From positions 13,260 through 27,565 of the forward strand of contig DBBL01000035.1 in NCBI GenBank assembly GCA_002292185.1: a stretch of 14,306 nt of DNA, read 5' to 3'. The notes beneath the pieces are model-generated. The model was not told where the DNA came from, searched no databases, and saw only the letters and a list, made by a program, of their open reading frames with translations. The position numbers and the translations under genes are program-made. Positions 1-6,831 of the stretch are shown in pieces (positions within the stretch are counted from its first letter, which is position 1; each line of letters starts with the position of its first letter). This stretch comes from Akkermansiaceae bacterium UBA985 (GTDB lineage Bacteria; Verrucomicrobiota; Verrucomicrobiia; Verrucomicrobiales; Akkermansiaceae).

Positions 1-326
1 CACACAGGCAGGGGTTGATTCATGGGACAATCACCCAGCTCGCGGATTTTTTTGCGCGGCAACGCTCCCAGCTCGGCACTTTTGTGCAGACAACGAATAC
101 CTACCTCCCATCCTGCCTCGGCTAAATAACGGATTGCCACCAGTGCGTCACCGCCATTATTGCCAGAACCAATGCAAGCGATGACCGTTCCCTTGGACGA
201 AAAACGACGGAGGATCGCATCAGCTATTCCCCGCCCCGCTTTCTCCATCAAACCCTCTGGCGTGGCACCATGCTTAAAGGCATCTTCTTCAAGCTTCCGC
301 ATTTCCGCACATCTTAAACTTCCCAT
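1..326 (-). CDS. nnrE: NAD(P)H-hydrate epimerase (YjeF N-terminal domain), partial
   Basis: The frame is open from an ATG at 324-326 to the left edge, giving 108 residues of the N-terminal part; the C-terminus lies outside the window. The protein starts MGSLRCAEMRKLEEDAFKHG and carries the glycine-rich segment GSGNNGGDALVA at about residues 53-64, the signature of the YjeF N-terminal Rossmann-like fold. Enzymes of this family epimerise damaged S/R forms of NADHX and NADPHX so that the partner dehydratase can repair them. In many bacteria this domain is fused to the ADP-dependent dehydratase (NnrD); whether that holds here cannot be seen. No Shine-Dalgarno sequence precedes the ATG. An in-frame GTG two codons upstream (330-332) is an alternative start. 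The family call rests on the one motif plus the overall N-terminal pattern. Confidence 0.85.
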   Translation of the reverse strand, partial: MGSLRCAEMRKLEEDAFKHGATPEGLMEKAGRGIADAILRRFSSKGTVIACIGSGNNGGDALVAIRYLAEAGWEVGIRCLHKSAELGALPRKKIRELGDCPMNQPLPV

Positions 327-429
327 AAACACACATAGTTAATCATGAAAATCTGATCAATACGATCAGCAATTTAGCATCAAAAACGGCTCAACACATA
401 AGAGCAATAACAGAAGCTTCTAAACAGAA

Positions 430-462
430 CATGCCGGCAAATGAAAATCACTTGCCAGCATG
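430..462 (-). terminator. Hairpin downstream of acs, probable terminator
   Basis: Arms CATGCCGGCAA (430-440) and TTGCCAGCATG (452-462) pair over 11 positions with one G-T type mismatch around an 11-base loop. Read on the minus strand the hairpin lies about 45 bases after the acs stop and is followed by a modest T-rich stretch (TTCTGTTT). The T tract is weak, so intrinsic termination is likely but not certain. Confidence 0.5.
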
Positions 463-478
463 TGTAATCGATAAGTGG

Positions 479-505
479 CGCAGGCCGCCCTATCGCAGGC
501 CGCCC
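479..505. repeat. Two 12-bp direct repeats right after the acs stop codon
   Basis: The 12-mer CGCAGGCCGCCC occurs at 479-490 and again at 494-505, separated by three bases and ending one base short of the acs stop codon (507-509). The copies are identical. Their GC content is higher than the surrounding gap. A small tandem duplication is the simplest reading; no function is evident. Confidence 0.7.
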
Positions 506-506
506 G

Positions 507-2459
507 TTACTTCTTTTTGACTAATTTCTCAAGACTCTTGACCACGCTGATATCTTCAAGCGTGGTCATATTGCCTGTGACTTTTCCTGTAGCCACTAGT
601 TCCTTGAGCAGGCGTCGCATGATTTTACCCGAGCGCGTTTTGGGTAGCGCCGGGGTGAAATAGACATCATCAGGCTTGGCGATCGCTCCGATCACCTTGC
701 CCACATGGTTGCGTACCTCCTTGAGCAGCTCATCCGTGCCTTCGATGCCTGTCTTCAAGCTCACAAAAGCGACGACCGCCTGTCCCTTGATCTCATGAGG
801 ACGCCCCACCACAGCAGCCTCAGCCACTGCCTTGTGCGAGACAAGTGCACTTTCAACCTCGGCAGTGCCGAGTCGGTGGCCCGAGACATTGAGCACATCA
901 TCGAGCCGTCCGACGATGGTGAAATTCCCCTTCTTGTCACGGATGGCACCGTCACCAGCGGTATACATACCGGGGTAGTCACTCCAGTAAGTATCCTTAT
1001 AGCGTTTTTTATCACCGTAAATCGTACGCAGCATACCTGGCCATGGCTTGCGGATGACCAGCCGGCCACCTTCGTTCGCCTTACACTCCTTGCCTTCTTC
1101 ATCAAGAATGGCGGCATCAACGCCAAAGAACGGCATGGTGGCAGTACCCGGCCTGATCGGCGTGCAACCAGGCATAGGAGAAATCATGATGGCACCGGTC
1201 TCGGTCTGCCACCAGGTGTCAACGATCGGGCAGCGGCCGCCGCCGATCTTTTTGTAATACCACATCCATGCCTCAGGGTTGATCGGTTCACCGACGGTTC
1301 CGAGTAGGCGCAGTGAGGATAAATCGTGTTTTTCCACCAGCTCGTCGCCGGCTTTAATAAAGGCACGGATGGCGGTAGGCGCGGTGTAGAAAATGCTAAC
1401 TCCGTAATCTTCGACAATCTGCCAGAAGCGCGAGAAGTCGGGGAAATTGGGTGCTCCCTCATACATGACCTGAGTCACTCCATTCAGCATCGGTCCATAG
1501 GTGATGTAGGAGTGACCAGTGATCCAGCCGACGTCGGCGGTGCACCAGTAGACATCGTCATCACGCATATCGAAGATGTATTTGCAGGTGGCATAGGTGT
1601 TGACCATATAACCTCCTGTGGTGTGGAGAATGCCCTTGGGCTTACCCGTTGACCCTGATGTGTAGAGAATGAAAAGCGGATGCTCACTGTCAAAGAACTT
1701 TGCCTTGTGGGTGCCGGCAACCTTGGCCGTCTCATCATGCCACCAAACGTCACGGCCACGCTTCATCTTGACCTTATTGCCGGTGCGCTCGAGCACGATG
1801 ACTGTTTTGACGATCTTATCTTTTTTCAGGGCCTCGTCGACGTTGGCCTTAAGGTCAACGACACCACCGCGGCGCCATCCGCCGTCAGCCGTGATCACAC
1901 AGGTCGCTTTCGAGTCATCTAAGCGATCCTTAATGGATTCTGCAGAAAAGCCGCCAAAGACGATCGAGTGCACTGCGCCGATCCGAGCACAGGCAAGCAT
2001 GGCAACCGTGGCCTCGACAACCATCGGCATGTAGATCAGCACACGGTCCTTGGATTTGACCCCATTAGCCTCCAACACATTGGCAAATTTGCAGACTTCA
2101 CGTTGCAGCTGGCTGTAGGTCAGGGTGCGTTTGTCACCCGGCTCACCCTCCCAGATGATCGCGGCCTTGTTGCCACGCCCTTCATCGACATGGCGATCAA
2201 CACAGTTAACACATACATTGGTCTTGCCGCCCACAAACCACTTTGCATAGGGAGCTTTCCAGTCCAACACCTTGCCCCACTTCTTATCCCAGCTGAGTTC
2301 CTTTGCCTCGCGGGCCCAAAAAACATGAGGCTTTTCCACAGACTCCTTATGCATGCGCTTGTATTGCGCCATGCTGGATACACGAGCTTTCTTGGAAAAC
2401 TCCTTGGAGGGTTTAAATTCGCGGTCTTCGCTGAGGTGGCTTTCGATATTTTTACTCAT
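507..2459 (-). CDS. acs: Acetyl-CoA synthetase (AMP-forming)
   Basis: This 650-residue protein converts acetate, ATP and CoA to acetyl-CoA through an acetyl-adenylate. Its length is standard for Acs. Visible signatures of the adenylate-forming superfamily, in order: the N-terminal Acs region with [18 protein letters not shown] (73-90), the phosphate-binding loop [11 protein letters not shown] (266-276), the aromatic acyl-pocket segment DTWWQTETG (414-422; the tryptophan pair restricts the pocket to acetate in known Acs), the hinge aspartate in GRLDD (517-521) followed by [12 protein letters not shown], and the C-terminal [11 protein letters not shown] (606-616). K612 is the lysine that is acetylated by Pat-type enzymes in characterised Acs proteins. 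The gene follows the pseudouridine synthase by 63 bases on the same strand. No clear Shine-Dalgarno sequence precedes the ATG. Nothing is truncated or missing. Confidence 0.97.
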   Translation of the reverse strand: MSKNIESHLSEDREFKPSKEFSKKARVSSMAQYKRMHKESVEKPHVFWAREAKELSWDKKWGKVLDWKAPYAKWFVGGKTNVCVNCVDRHVDEGRGNKAAIIWEGEPGDKRTLTYSQLQREVCKFANVLEANGVKSKDRVLIYMPMVVEATVAMLACARIGAVHSIVFGGFSAESIKDRLDDSKATCVITADGGWRRGGVVDLKANVDEALKKDKIVKTVIVLERTGNKVKMKRGRDVWWHDETAKVAGTHKAKFFDSEHPLFILYTSGSTGKPKGILHTTGGYMVNTYATCKYIFDMRDDDVYWCTADVGWITGHSYITYGPMLNGVTQVMYEGAPNFPDFSRFWQIVEDYGVSIFYTAPTAIRAFIKAGDELVEKHDLSSLRLLGTVGEPINPEAWMWYYKKIGGGRCPIVDTWWQTETGAIMISPMPGCTPIRPGTATMPFFGVDAAILDEEGKECKANEGGRLVIRKPWPGMLRTIYGDKKRYKDTYWSDYPGMYTAGDGAIRDKKGNFTIVGRLDDVLNVSGHRLGTAEVESALVSHKAVAEAAVVGRPHEIKGQAVVAFVSLKTGIEGTDELLKEVRNHVGKVIGAIAKPDDVYFTPALPKTRSGKIMRRLLKELVATGKVTGNMTTLEDISVVKSLEKLVKKK

Positions 2460-2522
2460 AATAGGCTAATCTAAGTTTGCTATGATTAACGAAACCTAGA
2501 CAGCTATTGAGGAGAGGACAAT

Positions 2523-3419
2523 CTACTTTTTCCTTCTGCGAGATACTTTTTTAGCCGCCCTTTTAATTCTGGGGCCGGCTGTTTTACGAGCAGCTGTTTT
2601 TCGAGGGTTTGCTTTTTTTGTAAAGCGCCCAACTTGGGTGCGCGCTGCCTTAGTGGCTGGACGATTTCTTACCGCACGAACCACATCCGCTGGCGCCTTA
2701 CGTTGCGGGGGATTCTTACCTAGAGCCTCAATTTCAGCCTCATCCAAATGACGCCAGCGGCCCAGCTCAAGACGAGTATCTTCAAGCATGCCGATACGGA
2801 TACGCACCAGCTTGGTCACTTTGAGATGCACGGCATCAAACATATAGCGGATCTGACGTTTCAAACCGGTTTCCAAAACCACTTTGACTCGGCGTGGAGA
2901 AATACGGCGCACCGCCTTTGCTTTCGCACGGCCCTCGGGGGTGTGAACACCCTTGATCAGCTGATCCATCACCTCGTTGGGGAATGCTTGGTTGAGCGTG
3001 ACCACGTATTCCTTTTCCACTTTCTGGGCCGGGTGTGTCAACTTCAGGGCTAAATCACCATCATTGGTGAGCACGAGTAGACCTTCAGAATCCTTATCTA
3101 GACGACCGACATTTTTGAGGTGCTTCAGCTTAGGGGGCAAAATATCGTAAATAGTGCCTCTGCCCAACTCATCTTGCGCGGTGCAAACGAGGCCCGCTGG
3201 CTTGTTCAGTAAAATAACCTCAGTGGTGCGCGGGCTGACATTCTTGCGCCCAACACGAACCAGATCATCTGGCCCAATTTGGGTAGCTGGATTTTCACAG
3301 CGGCTATTGTTCACAAAGATATTCCCTTCTTGGATGAGAGCATCGCATGCACGTCGAGAACCCACTCCACACGAAGCTAGGTATTTGTTGAGCCGGGTGC
3401 CCTTTATTGGTTCTGACAT
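2523..3419 (-). CDS. rRNA pseudouridine synthase, RsuA/RluB/RluF family
   Basis: The 298-residue protein has an N-terminal S4 RNA-binding domain (about residues 8-55, beginning TRLNKYLASCGVGSRRACD) followed by the RsuA-type catalytic domain. The motif GRLDKDSEGLLVLTNDG (105-121) holds the catalytic aspartate D108, and the family's LNKPAG (71-76) and ETGLKRQIRYMF (183-194) blocks are present. Enzymes of this family isomerise a specific uridine in 16S or 23S rRNA; the sequence alone does not settle which site, so no symbol is given. From about residue 235 the protein continues as a 60-residue tail of lysine, arginine, alanine and proline, probably disordered and RNA-binding. The tail is not a frameshift product, because it keeps one frame to the stop. 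No Shine-Dalgarno sequence precedes the ATG. Confidence 0.93.
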   Translation of the reverse strand: MSEPIKGTRLNKYLASCGVGSRRACDALIQEGNIFVNNSRCENPATQIGPDDLVRVGRKNVSPRTTEVILLNKPAGLVCTAQDELGRGTIYDILPPKLKHLKNVGRLDKDSEGLLVLTNDGDLALKLTHPAQKVEKEYVVTLNQAFPNEVMDQLIKGVHTPEGRAKAKAVRRISPRRVKVVLETGLKRQIRYMFDAVHLKVTKLVRIRIGMLEDTRLELGRWRHLDEAEIEALGKNPPQRKAPADVVRAVRNRPATKAARTQVGRFTKKANPRKTAARKTAGPRIKRAAKKVSRRRKK

Positions 3420-3512
3420 AATATTAGTGGGAAATTCTGCGGGTTAAATTGCCTTGGGGCTATACTGCTTTCAATCCTGATTTCCTGGATGAACAGGGCC
3501 AAAGATATAAAG

Positions 3513-3549
3513 CAAAGAAAACCCGCCCAATGATTTCATGGGGCGGGTT
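3513..3549 (-). terminator. Intrinsic terminator of the rplM-rpsI operon
   Basis: Perfect 9-bp arms AACCCGCCC (3520-3528) and GGGCGGGTT (3541-3549) enclose a 12-base loop. Read on the minus strand the stem is followed directly by a T-rich tail (TTTTCTTTGCTTT). It lies about 30 bases after the stop of the small basic protein gene and separates that operon from the pseudouridine synthase gene. Confidence 0.88.
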
Positions 3550-3577
3550 GAAATAATGTGCTGCGTGGTTGTTACGC

Positions 3578-3733
3578 TTAAGCCTCAGGCTTTGTTTTGG
3601 GAAGACCAATGGGGCTCTTTCCTTTTTGCCATAGACCGCGCTCCTTGAGCAACTTGATACGTTCAAAACGCTTGAGCACGGAACGCTTACCGCCGGCTCC
3701 TCCTGTTGATTTGAGTGATGAATGTTTAGACAT
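3578..3733 (-). CDS. Small basic protein of the Verrucomicrobia/Chlamydiae type
   Basis: A 51-residue reading frame starts with ATG at 3731-3733 and ends with TAA at 3578-3580. The product begins MSKHSSLKSTGGAGGKRSVL and continues with KRFERIKLLKERGLW and a C-terminal GLPKTKPEA. It is rich in lysine and arginine and has almost no acidic residues outside the middle helix. It matches my memory of a short protein family, conserved in Chlamydiae and Verrucomicrobia and annotated simply as 'small basic protein', whose core is KRNVLKRFER followed by a GLPKT-like end. The role is not established; its size, charge and position directly after rpsI suggest association with the ribosome. The gene sits 36 bases downstream of rpsI with only a poor ribosome site (AGAAAAG), just before the operon terminator, so it is very likely co-transcribed with rplM and rpsI. 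Confidence 0.87.
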   Translation of the reverse strand: MSKHSSLKSTGGAGGKRSVLKRFERIKLLKERGLWQKGKSPIGLPKTKPEA

Positions 3734-3769
3734 AGCTTTTCTGGTTTGCTGTGTTGAATAAAAGATGGA

Positions 3770-4165
3770 TTAGCGCTTAGAGAACTGGAACTTCTTACGA
3801 GCACCTGGCTGACCGTATTTCTTACGCTCTTTCTGACGAGGGTCACGACGCATAAGGCCGGCTTCCTTCAGTGCTGGACGAAGTTCTTCGTCATGTTCGC
3901 ATAGTGCACGAGAAATGGCCAATCGGATCGCTCCTACTTGTCCGGCAATACCTCCGCCTTTAACGGAGATGACAACATCAAATTTGTTGACCAACTTGGC
4001 TTTTTGAAATGGCTCTAGAACTAAGTTCTGAAGTGTCACCGTTGGCACATACTCCTCAAAGGGACGATGATTGACGGTGATTCTTCCGCTGCCTGAAGTG
4101 ACCCAGGCACGGGCTACTGAGGATTTGCGGCGACCTGTGGCGGTATATGTAGTGGCTTCGCTCAT
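3770..4165 (-). CDS. rpsI: 30S ribosomal protein uS9
   Basis: The 131-residue product is the small-subunit protein uS9. It shows the family's N-terminal GRRKSSVARAWV (about residues 11-22), the glycine-rich KGGGIAGQVGAIRL block (69-82), the RDPRQKERKKYG segment and the C-terminal KFQFSKR tail. In known ribosomes the last lysine-arginine pair reaches the P-site tRNA. I chose the ATG at 4163-4165: a longer open frame reaches 4267, but the extra 34 residues overlap the end of rplM and resemble no uS9. Length from this start is normal. The gene lies 46 bases after rplM, the usual bacterial pair. No Shine-Dalgarno sequence precedes the start. Confidence 0.97.
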   Translation of the reverse strand: MSEATTYTATGRRKSSVARAWVTSGSGRITVNHRPFEEYVPTVTLQNLVLEPFQKAKLVNKFDVVISVKGGGIAGQVGAIRLAISRALCEHDEELRPALKEAGLMRRDPRQKERKKYGQPGARKKFQFSKR

Positions 4166-4211
4166 GAAAATAATTTGGTAAATAGTTAAGTAGTGGCTCG
4201 ATAACAGTGAG

Positions 4212-4643
4212 TTACTTGATTTCGTAAACTTCGGGTTGTTGTGCTTCGTGAGAATGCTCTGCACCAACTACCACCTTGAGCTTCTTAAAGATAGCGTCAC
4301 CGAGTTTGTTGTGTGGAACCATGCCTCGAACAGCGCGCTCGAGCAGTAGCTCAGGACGGCGAGCACGCACCTGCTTGGGTGTCTCGACTTTTTGGTTACC
4401 GACGTAGCCAGTGTAACGAGTGTAAATCTTCTCACCCTCTTTGTTGCCGGTAAGAACAACTTTTTCAGCGTTAGTGATGATGACGAAGTCACCGGTATCA
4501 ACGTGGGGAGTAAAGATAGTTTTGTTTTTACCGCGTAGTAGGTTGGCGGCTTCAACAGCGACTTGACCGAGCACCTTATCTTGGGCATCGATCACATACC
4601 ATTTGCGCTCAACATCTTGAGCTTTGGCTGAAAAAGTTTTCAT
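4212..4643 (-). CDS. rplM: 50S ribosomal protein uL13
   Basis: The 143-residue protein is uL13, an early-assembly protein of the large subunit that binds 23S rRNA. It begins [20 protein letters not shown] and carries the typical [17 protein letters not shown] (25-41), [16 protein letters not shown] (47-62), the [11 protein letters not shown] block (about 72-82) and the [14 protein letters not shown] segment (about 102-115). Length is normal. It is the first gene of the rplM-rpsI-small basic protein unit. The 127-base gap upstream is shared with the divergent channel gene and contains several inverted repeats, described separately. The ATG is preceded by an A/T-only stretch with no Shine-Dalgarno sequence. 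Confidence 0.97.
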   Translation of the reverse strand: MKTFSAKAQDVERKWYVIDAQDKVLGQVAVEAANLLRGKNKTIFTPHVDTGDFVIITNAEKVVLTGNKEGEKIYTRYTGYVGNQKVETPKQVRARRPELLLERAVRGMVPHNKLGDAIFKKLKVVVGAEHSHEAQQPEVYEIK

Positions 4644-4674
4644 TAGTTTTTTAGTTTATTATTAGTGACTTGCA

Positions 4675-4691
4675 TGCCCAATTGGCGGGCA
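4675..4691 (-). promoter_or_regulatory. Hairpin in the probable 5' leader of rplM
   Basis: TGCCC (4675-4679) and GGGCA (4687-4691) are complementary around seven bases, and the centre contains the palindrome CCAATTGG (4678-4685), so two mutually exclusive folds are possible. The element lies 32 bases upstream of the rplM ATG. Its place before a ribosomal protein operon suggests a leader structure for autoregulation, but I see no match to a known leader family. Confidence 0.35.
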
Positions 4692-4709
4692 AAACAAGAC
4701 GGCTTCCCA

Positions 4710-4741
4710 GGGTGAAAATATCCACCCACCTCTTATCGAGG
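4710..4741. other. Two adjacent small inverted repeats between rplM and the channel gene
   Basis: GGGTG (4710-4714) pairs with CACCC (4723-4727) around an A/T-rich loop, and CCTC (4729-4732) pairs with GAGG (4738-4741). Both stems are short. They lie in the divergent intergenic region and could belong to either transcript. I could not place a convincing -35/-10 pair for either gene in this gap. Confidence 0.3.
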
Positions 4742-4753
4742 GGCGCGCAAACT

Positions 4754-4758
4754 AGGAG
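4754..4758 (+). promoter_or_regulatory. Shine-Dalgarno sequence AGGAG before the channel gene
   Basis: AGGAG lies 12 bases before the ATG at 4771, slightly far, and only 7 bases before another ATG at 4766 that opens an eight-codon frame ending at 4792. It is the only good Shine-Dalgarno sequence I see ahead of any gene in the window. Confidence 0.55.
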
Positions 4759-4770
4759 CGAGCCAATGAC

Positions 4771-5775
4771 ATGTCAACCCAAATCTCCCTGAATCTGCAG
4801 GCCTCGCCCGAATTTCTTGTCTACCCAGAGCATCAGAGGGTTCAATTGACAAATTCATCTGATTTTTGCATCATCCATGCCGTGCACAATCCCGAGGAGT
4901 TACCAGACCAAGCGAATGCCCCCGAAAACCAACAGTCTTTTAGGACAAGGCTCTGGGAAATCATTTTCGAGGCTGAAACACCATCGGGGAAATTTTTTGA
5001 TGTCGCCCTGCTCTGGGTGATTGCGGCATCCGTCTTGGCGGTGATGCTTGAGAGCGTGGCAGATATTGATGCCGTCTACCATAACCAGCTCGCGACGGCC
5101 GAGTGGATATTTACTATTATTTTCACCCTAGAATACCTACTTCGAATTTGGCTAGTCCGCCGCCCACTGAAATACATCTTCAGCTTTTACGGCATTGTTG
5201 ACCTGCTCTCATGCCTACCAAGCTATATCGCTCTAGCATTTGGTGGTGCCACTCCATATGCTGTCATTCGCCTACTGCGGCTGTTGAGGATGTTCCGAGT
5301 CTTAAAAATGGTCTCCCACGTGCGTGGCGCAAACACCATCATGCGTGGCCTTGCTGCCTCGAGAGCCAAAATCACCGTCTTCTTCTTCGCCGTATTAATT
5401 CTCGCGATGATTGCCGGCACGCTCATGTTTATTGTTGAGGGAGGTCAGGACGACTCCTCTTTCACCAATATCCCAGTAAGCATCTACTATTCCATTGTCA
5501 CCATTACTACACTTGGCTTTGGCGATATCACACCCCAGACCGCGCTCGGGCAGTTTTTCACCTCCATCATGGTTCTCGCCGGTTACGCCATCCTCGCTGT
5601 CCCCACAGGAATTGTCGCCAGTGATATGATAAGAGTCGCAATGCGCCCAGATGAAACAAGTGACGCCTGCCCCGGCTGTGGTATCCACGGTCATCTACCT
5701 GATGCCTCGTATTGCAGAAAATGTGGTGAGCATCTAGAGCCTGAAGCCGGACCCGAACCGCCAACAAAAAGGTGA
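4771..5775 (+). CDS. Voltage-gated potassium channel-like protein with C-terminal zinc ribbon
   Basis: The 334-residue protein has the six-helix plan of Kv-type channels: S1 about 76-93, S2 109-128, S3 133-156, an S4 with basic residues every third position (R167, R170, R173, R176, K179 in RLLRLLRMFRVLK), S5 199-222, a pore helix and filter at 236-252, and S6 260-284. The filter reads TTLGFGD rather than the common TVGYGD; GFG filters occur in some potassium channels, so potassium selectivity is likely but inferred. After S6 a short linker leads to four cysteines, C300, C303, C315 and C318, in CPGC-x11-CRKC, a zinc-ribbon pattern probably in the cytoplasm. The first 65 residues are soluble and unrecognised. 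I kept the ATG at 4771 because it follows AGGAG and no later ATG precedes S1. The stop overlaps the region just before prmA, so the two may be co-transcribed. Confidence 0.88.
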   Translation: MSTQISLNLQASPEFLVYPEHQRVQLTNSSDFCIIHAVHNPEELPDQANAPENQQSFRTRLWEIIFEAETPSGKFFDVALLWVIAASVLAVMLESVADIDAVYHNQLATAEWIFTIIFTLEYLLRIWLVRRPLKYIFSFYGIVDLLSCLPSYIALAFGGATPYAVIRLLRLLRMFRVLKMVSHVRGANTIMRGLAASRAKITVFFFAVLILAMIAGTLMFIVEGGQDDSSFTNIPVSIYYSIVTITTLGFGDITPQTALGQFFTSIMVLAGYAILAVPTGIVASDMIRVAMRPDETSDACPGCGIHGHLPDASYCRKCGEHLEPEAGPEPPTKR

Positions 5776-5812
5776 TTTGCCACGGTTTTTGATTTACCCA
5801 TCAGCTTTGCCC

Positions 5813-6670
5813 ATGTTTGACTCCAACATGTGGGTTTGGTCAAAATTATCCGGAATTCAGTGGATGGACGCATGGGAAGATCGTTTCCATGGTAACCCAA
5901 ACACGGTCATCACCCGGCTAAAAACCAACAAAACCGTTCGTGTAGAGGTTTACACTGAAACTGAACAAGAGGCACTTGACATCAAAAAACTGTTTGGTGG
6001 CAGTATTCGTAAACTGGTTCACAAAAACTGGGCGGCACTCACCGAGCCTTCAAGCCCACCGATCAAGATCAGAAGCTCCATCATCATCACGGGATCACGT
6101 GATGATGATGCTCGCAAGAAGCTTGCCGAGGATTTCCCTGGCAGACACATTGTGCAGATCCCCGCTGACATGGCGTTTGGTACCGGCGATCACGCCACCA
6201 CCTCCACCTGCATGCGTTTCCTTGTAGATGTTGCCAAAGAGCGCTCGTCAACTGACTGGGACCTACTCGATCTCGGCACCGGCACTGGCGTAATCGCGAT
6301 CGCTGCGCGCATGCTAGGAGCACATCACTGCCAAGGCATGGACTTTGACCCGCAGGCCGTGAAAGTGGCGCGCCGCAACGTACGCCGCAATGAAGTGAGC
6401 TTAGTCAAAATGTCCGAGGTCGACGTTCTCGACTGGAGCCCAGAACGTAAATGGCCTGTTGTTGTTGCCAATCTATTTTCCACCATTCTGCAGCAAGCTT
6501 TCCCCACCATTGCCGAGGCCATCGAGGAGGGCGGGGATATTATCGTTTCAGGCATCCTTCACGATCAATGGGATGAAACCAATGCTGTTGCCAAAAAATC
6601 GGGGCTTTTGTTTTCCCAAATTGTGCGCAAAGGCAAGTGGATGACGGCTAGAGGCACTTATTCTCCGTAA
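5813..6670 (+). CDS. prmA: Ribosomal protein L11 methyltransferase
   Basis: The product (285 residues from this start) is an S-adenosylmethionine-dependent methyltransferase that modifies ribosomal protein uL11. Signatures: AFGTGDHATTSTC (121-133), the PrmA-specific block preceding motif I; the SAM loop LLDLGTGTGVIAIAA (151-165); the acidic MDFDP (176-180) that would bind the SAM ribose; and VVANLFSTIL (217-226) at the catalytic-site position where other PrmA proteins have a related Asn-containing motif. The N-terminal substrate-recognition domain is present but diverges from the E. coli form. I chose the ATG at 5813. The frame is open further to a TTG at 5777, just after the channel stop with a weak AAGGTG before it, which would add 12 residues; an ATG at 5828 is a third choice. 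Its proximity to the channel gene suggests a shared transcript. Confidence 0.92.
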   Translation: MFDSNMWVWSKLSGIQWMDAWEDRFHGNPNTVITRLKTNKTVRVEVYTETEQEALDIKKLFGGSIRKLVHKNWAALTEPSSPPIKIRSSIIITGSRDDDARKKLAEDFPGRHIVQIPADMAFGTGDHATTSTCMRFLVDVAKERSSTDWDLLDLGTGTGVIAIAARMLGAHHCQGMDFDPQAVKVARRNVRRNEVSLVKMSEVDVLDWSPERKWPVVVANLFSTILQQAFPTIAEAIEEGGDIIVSGILHDQWDETNAVAKKSGLLFSQIVRKGKWMTARGTYSP

Positions 6671-6681
6671 TCTCGATGTCA

Positions 6682-6701
6682 TAAATCATGCCAATGATTT
6701 A
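6682..6701. other. A/T-rich perfect inverted repeat between prmA and the aminotransferase
   Basis: TAAATCAT (6682-6689) and ATGATTTA (6694-6701) are perfect 8-bp arms around GCCA, 11 bases after the prmA stop. No T run follows on the plus strand, so it is a poor intrinsic terminator. It could instead be a protein-binding site in the 161-base gap before the aminotransferase, where I see nothing else supportable. Confidence 0.4.
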
Positions 6702-6831
6702 CCATTTGGCTTGCATCAGAAAAATTATCATATACCCAGTCTGCACCATCTCGCAGGGGGATGTGCTGTGAAAATCACTGTTACTCCCTCTGTGGGTGAA
6801 CATATTAACTGTTTTCAAAACATACAGCACC

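Noticed and set aside
705..1307. A 200-residue open frame on the plus strand inside acs
   Set aside because: It is antisense to the conserved core of acs, and its translation shows no recognisable domain. The acs frame explains the sequence.
1968..2474. A 168-residue open frame on the plus strand over the acs start
   Set aside because: It overlaps acs antisense, and its sequence resembles no protein I know.
3460..3846. A 128-residue minus-strand frame across the rpsI end and the small basic protein gene
   Set aside because: It runs through the terminator and is out of frame with both real genes, whose translations match known families.
4166..4267. N-terminal extension of uS9 by 34 residues
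   Set aside because: The extension overlaps the rplM 3' end and is unlike any uS9 N-terminus; the ATG at 4165 gives the normal length.
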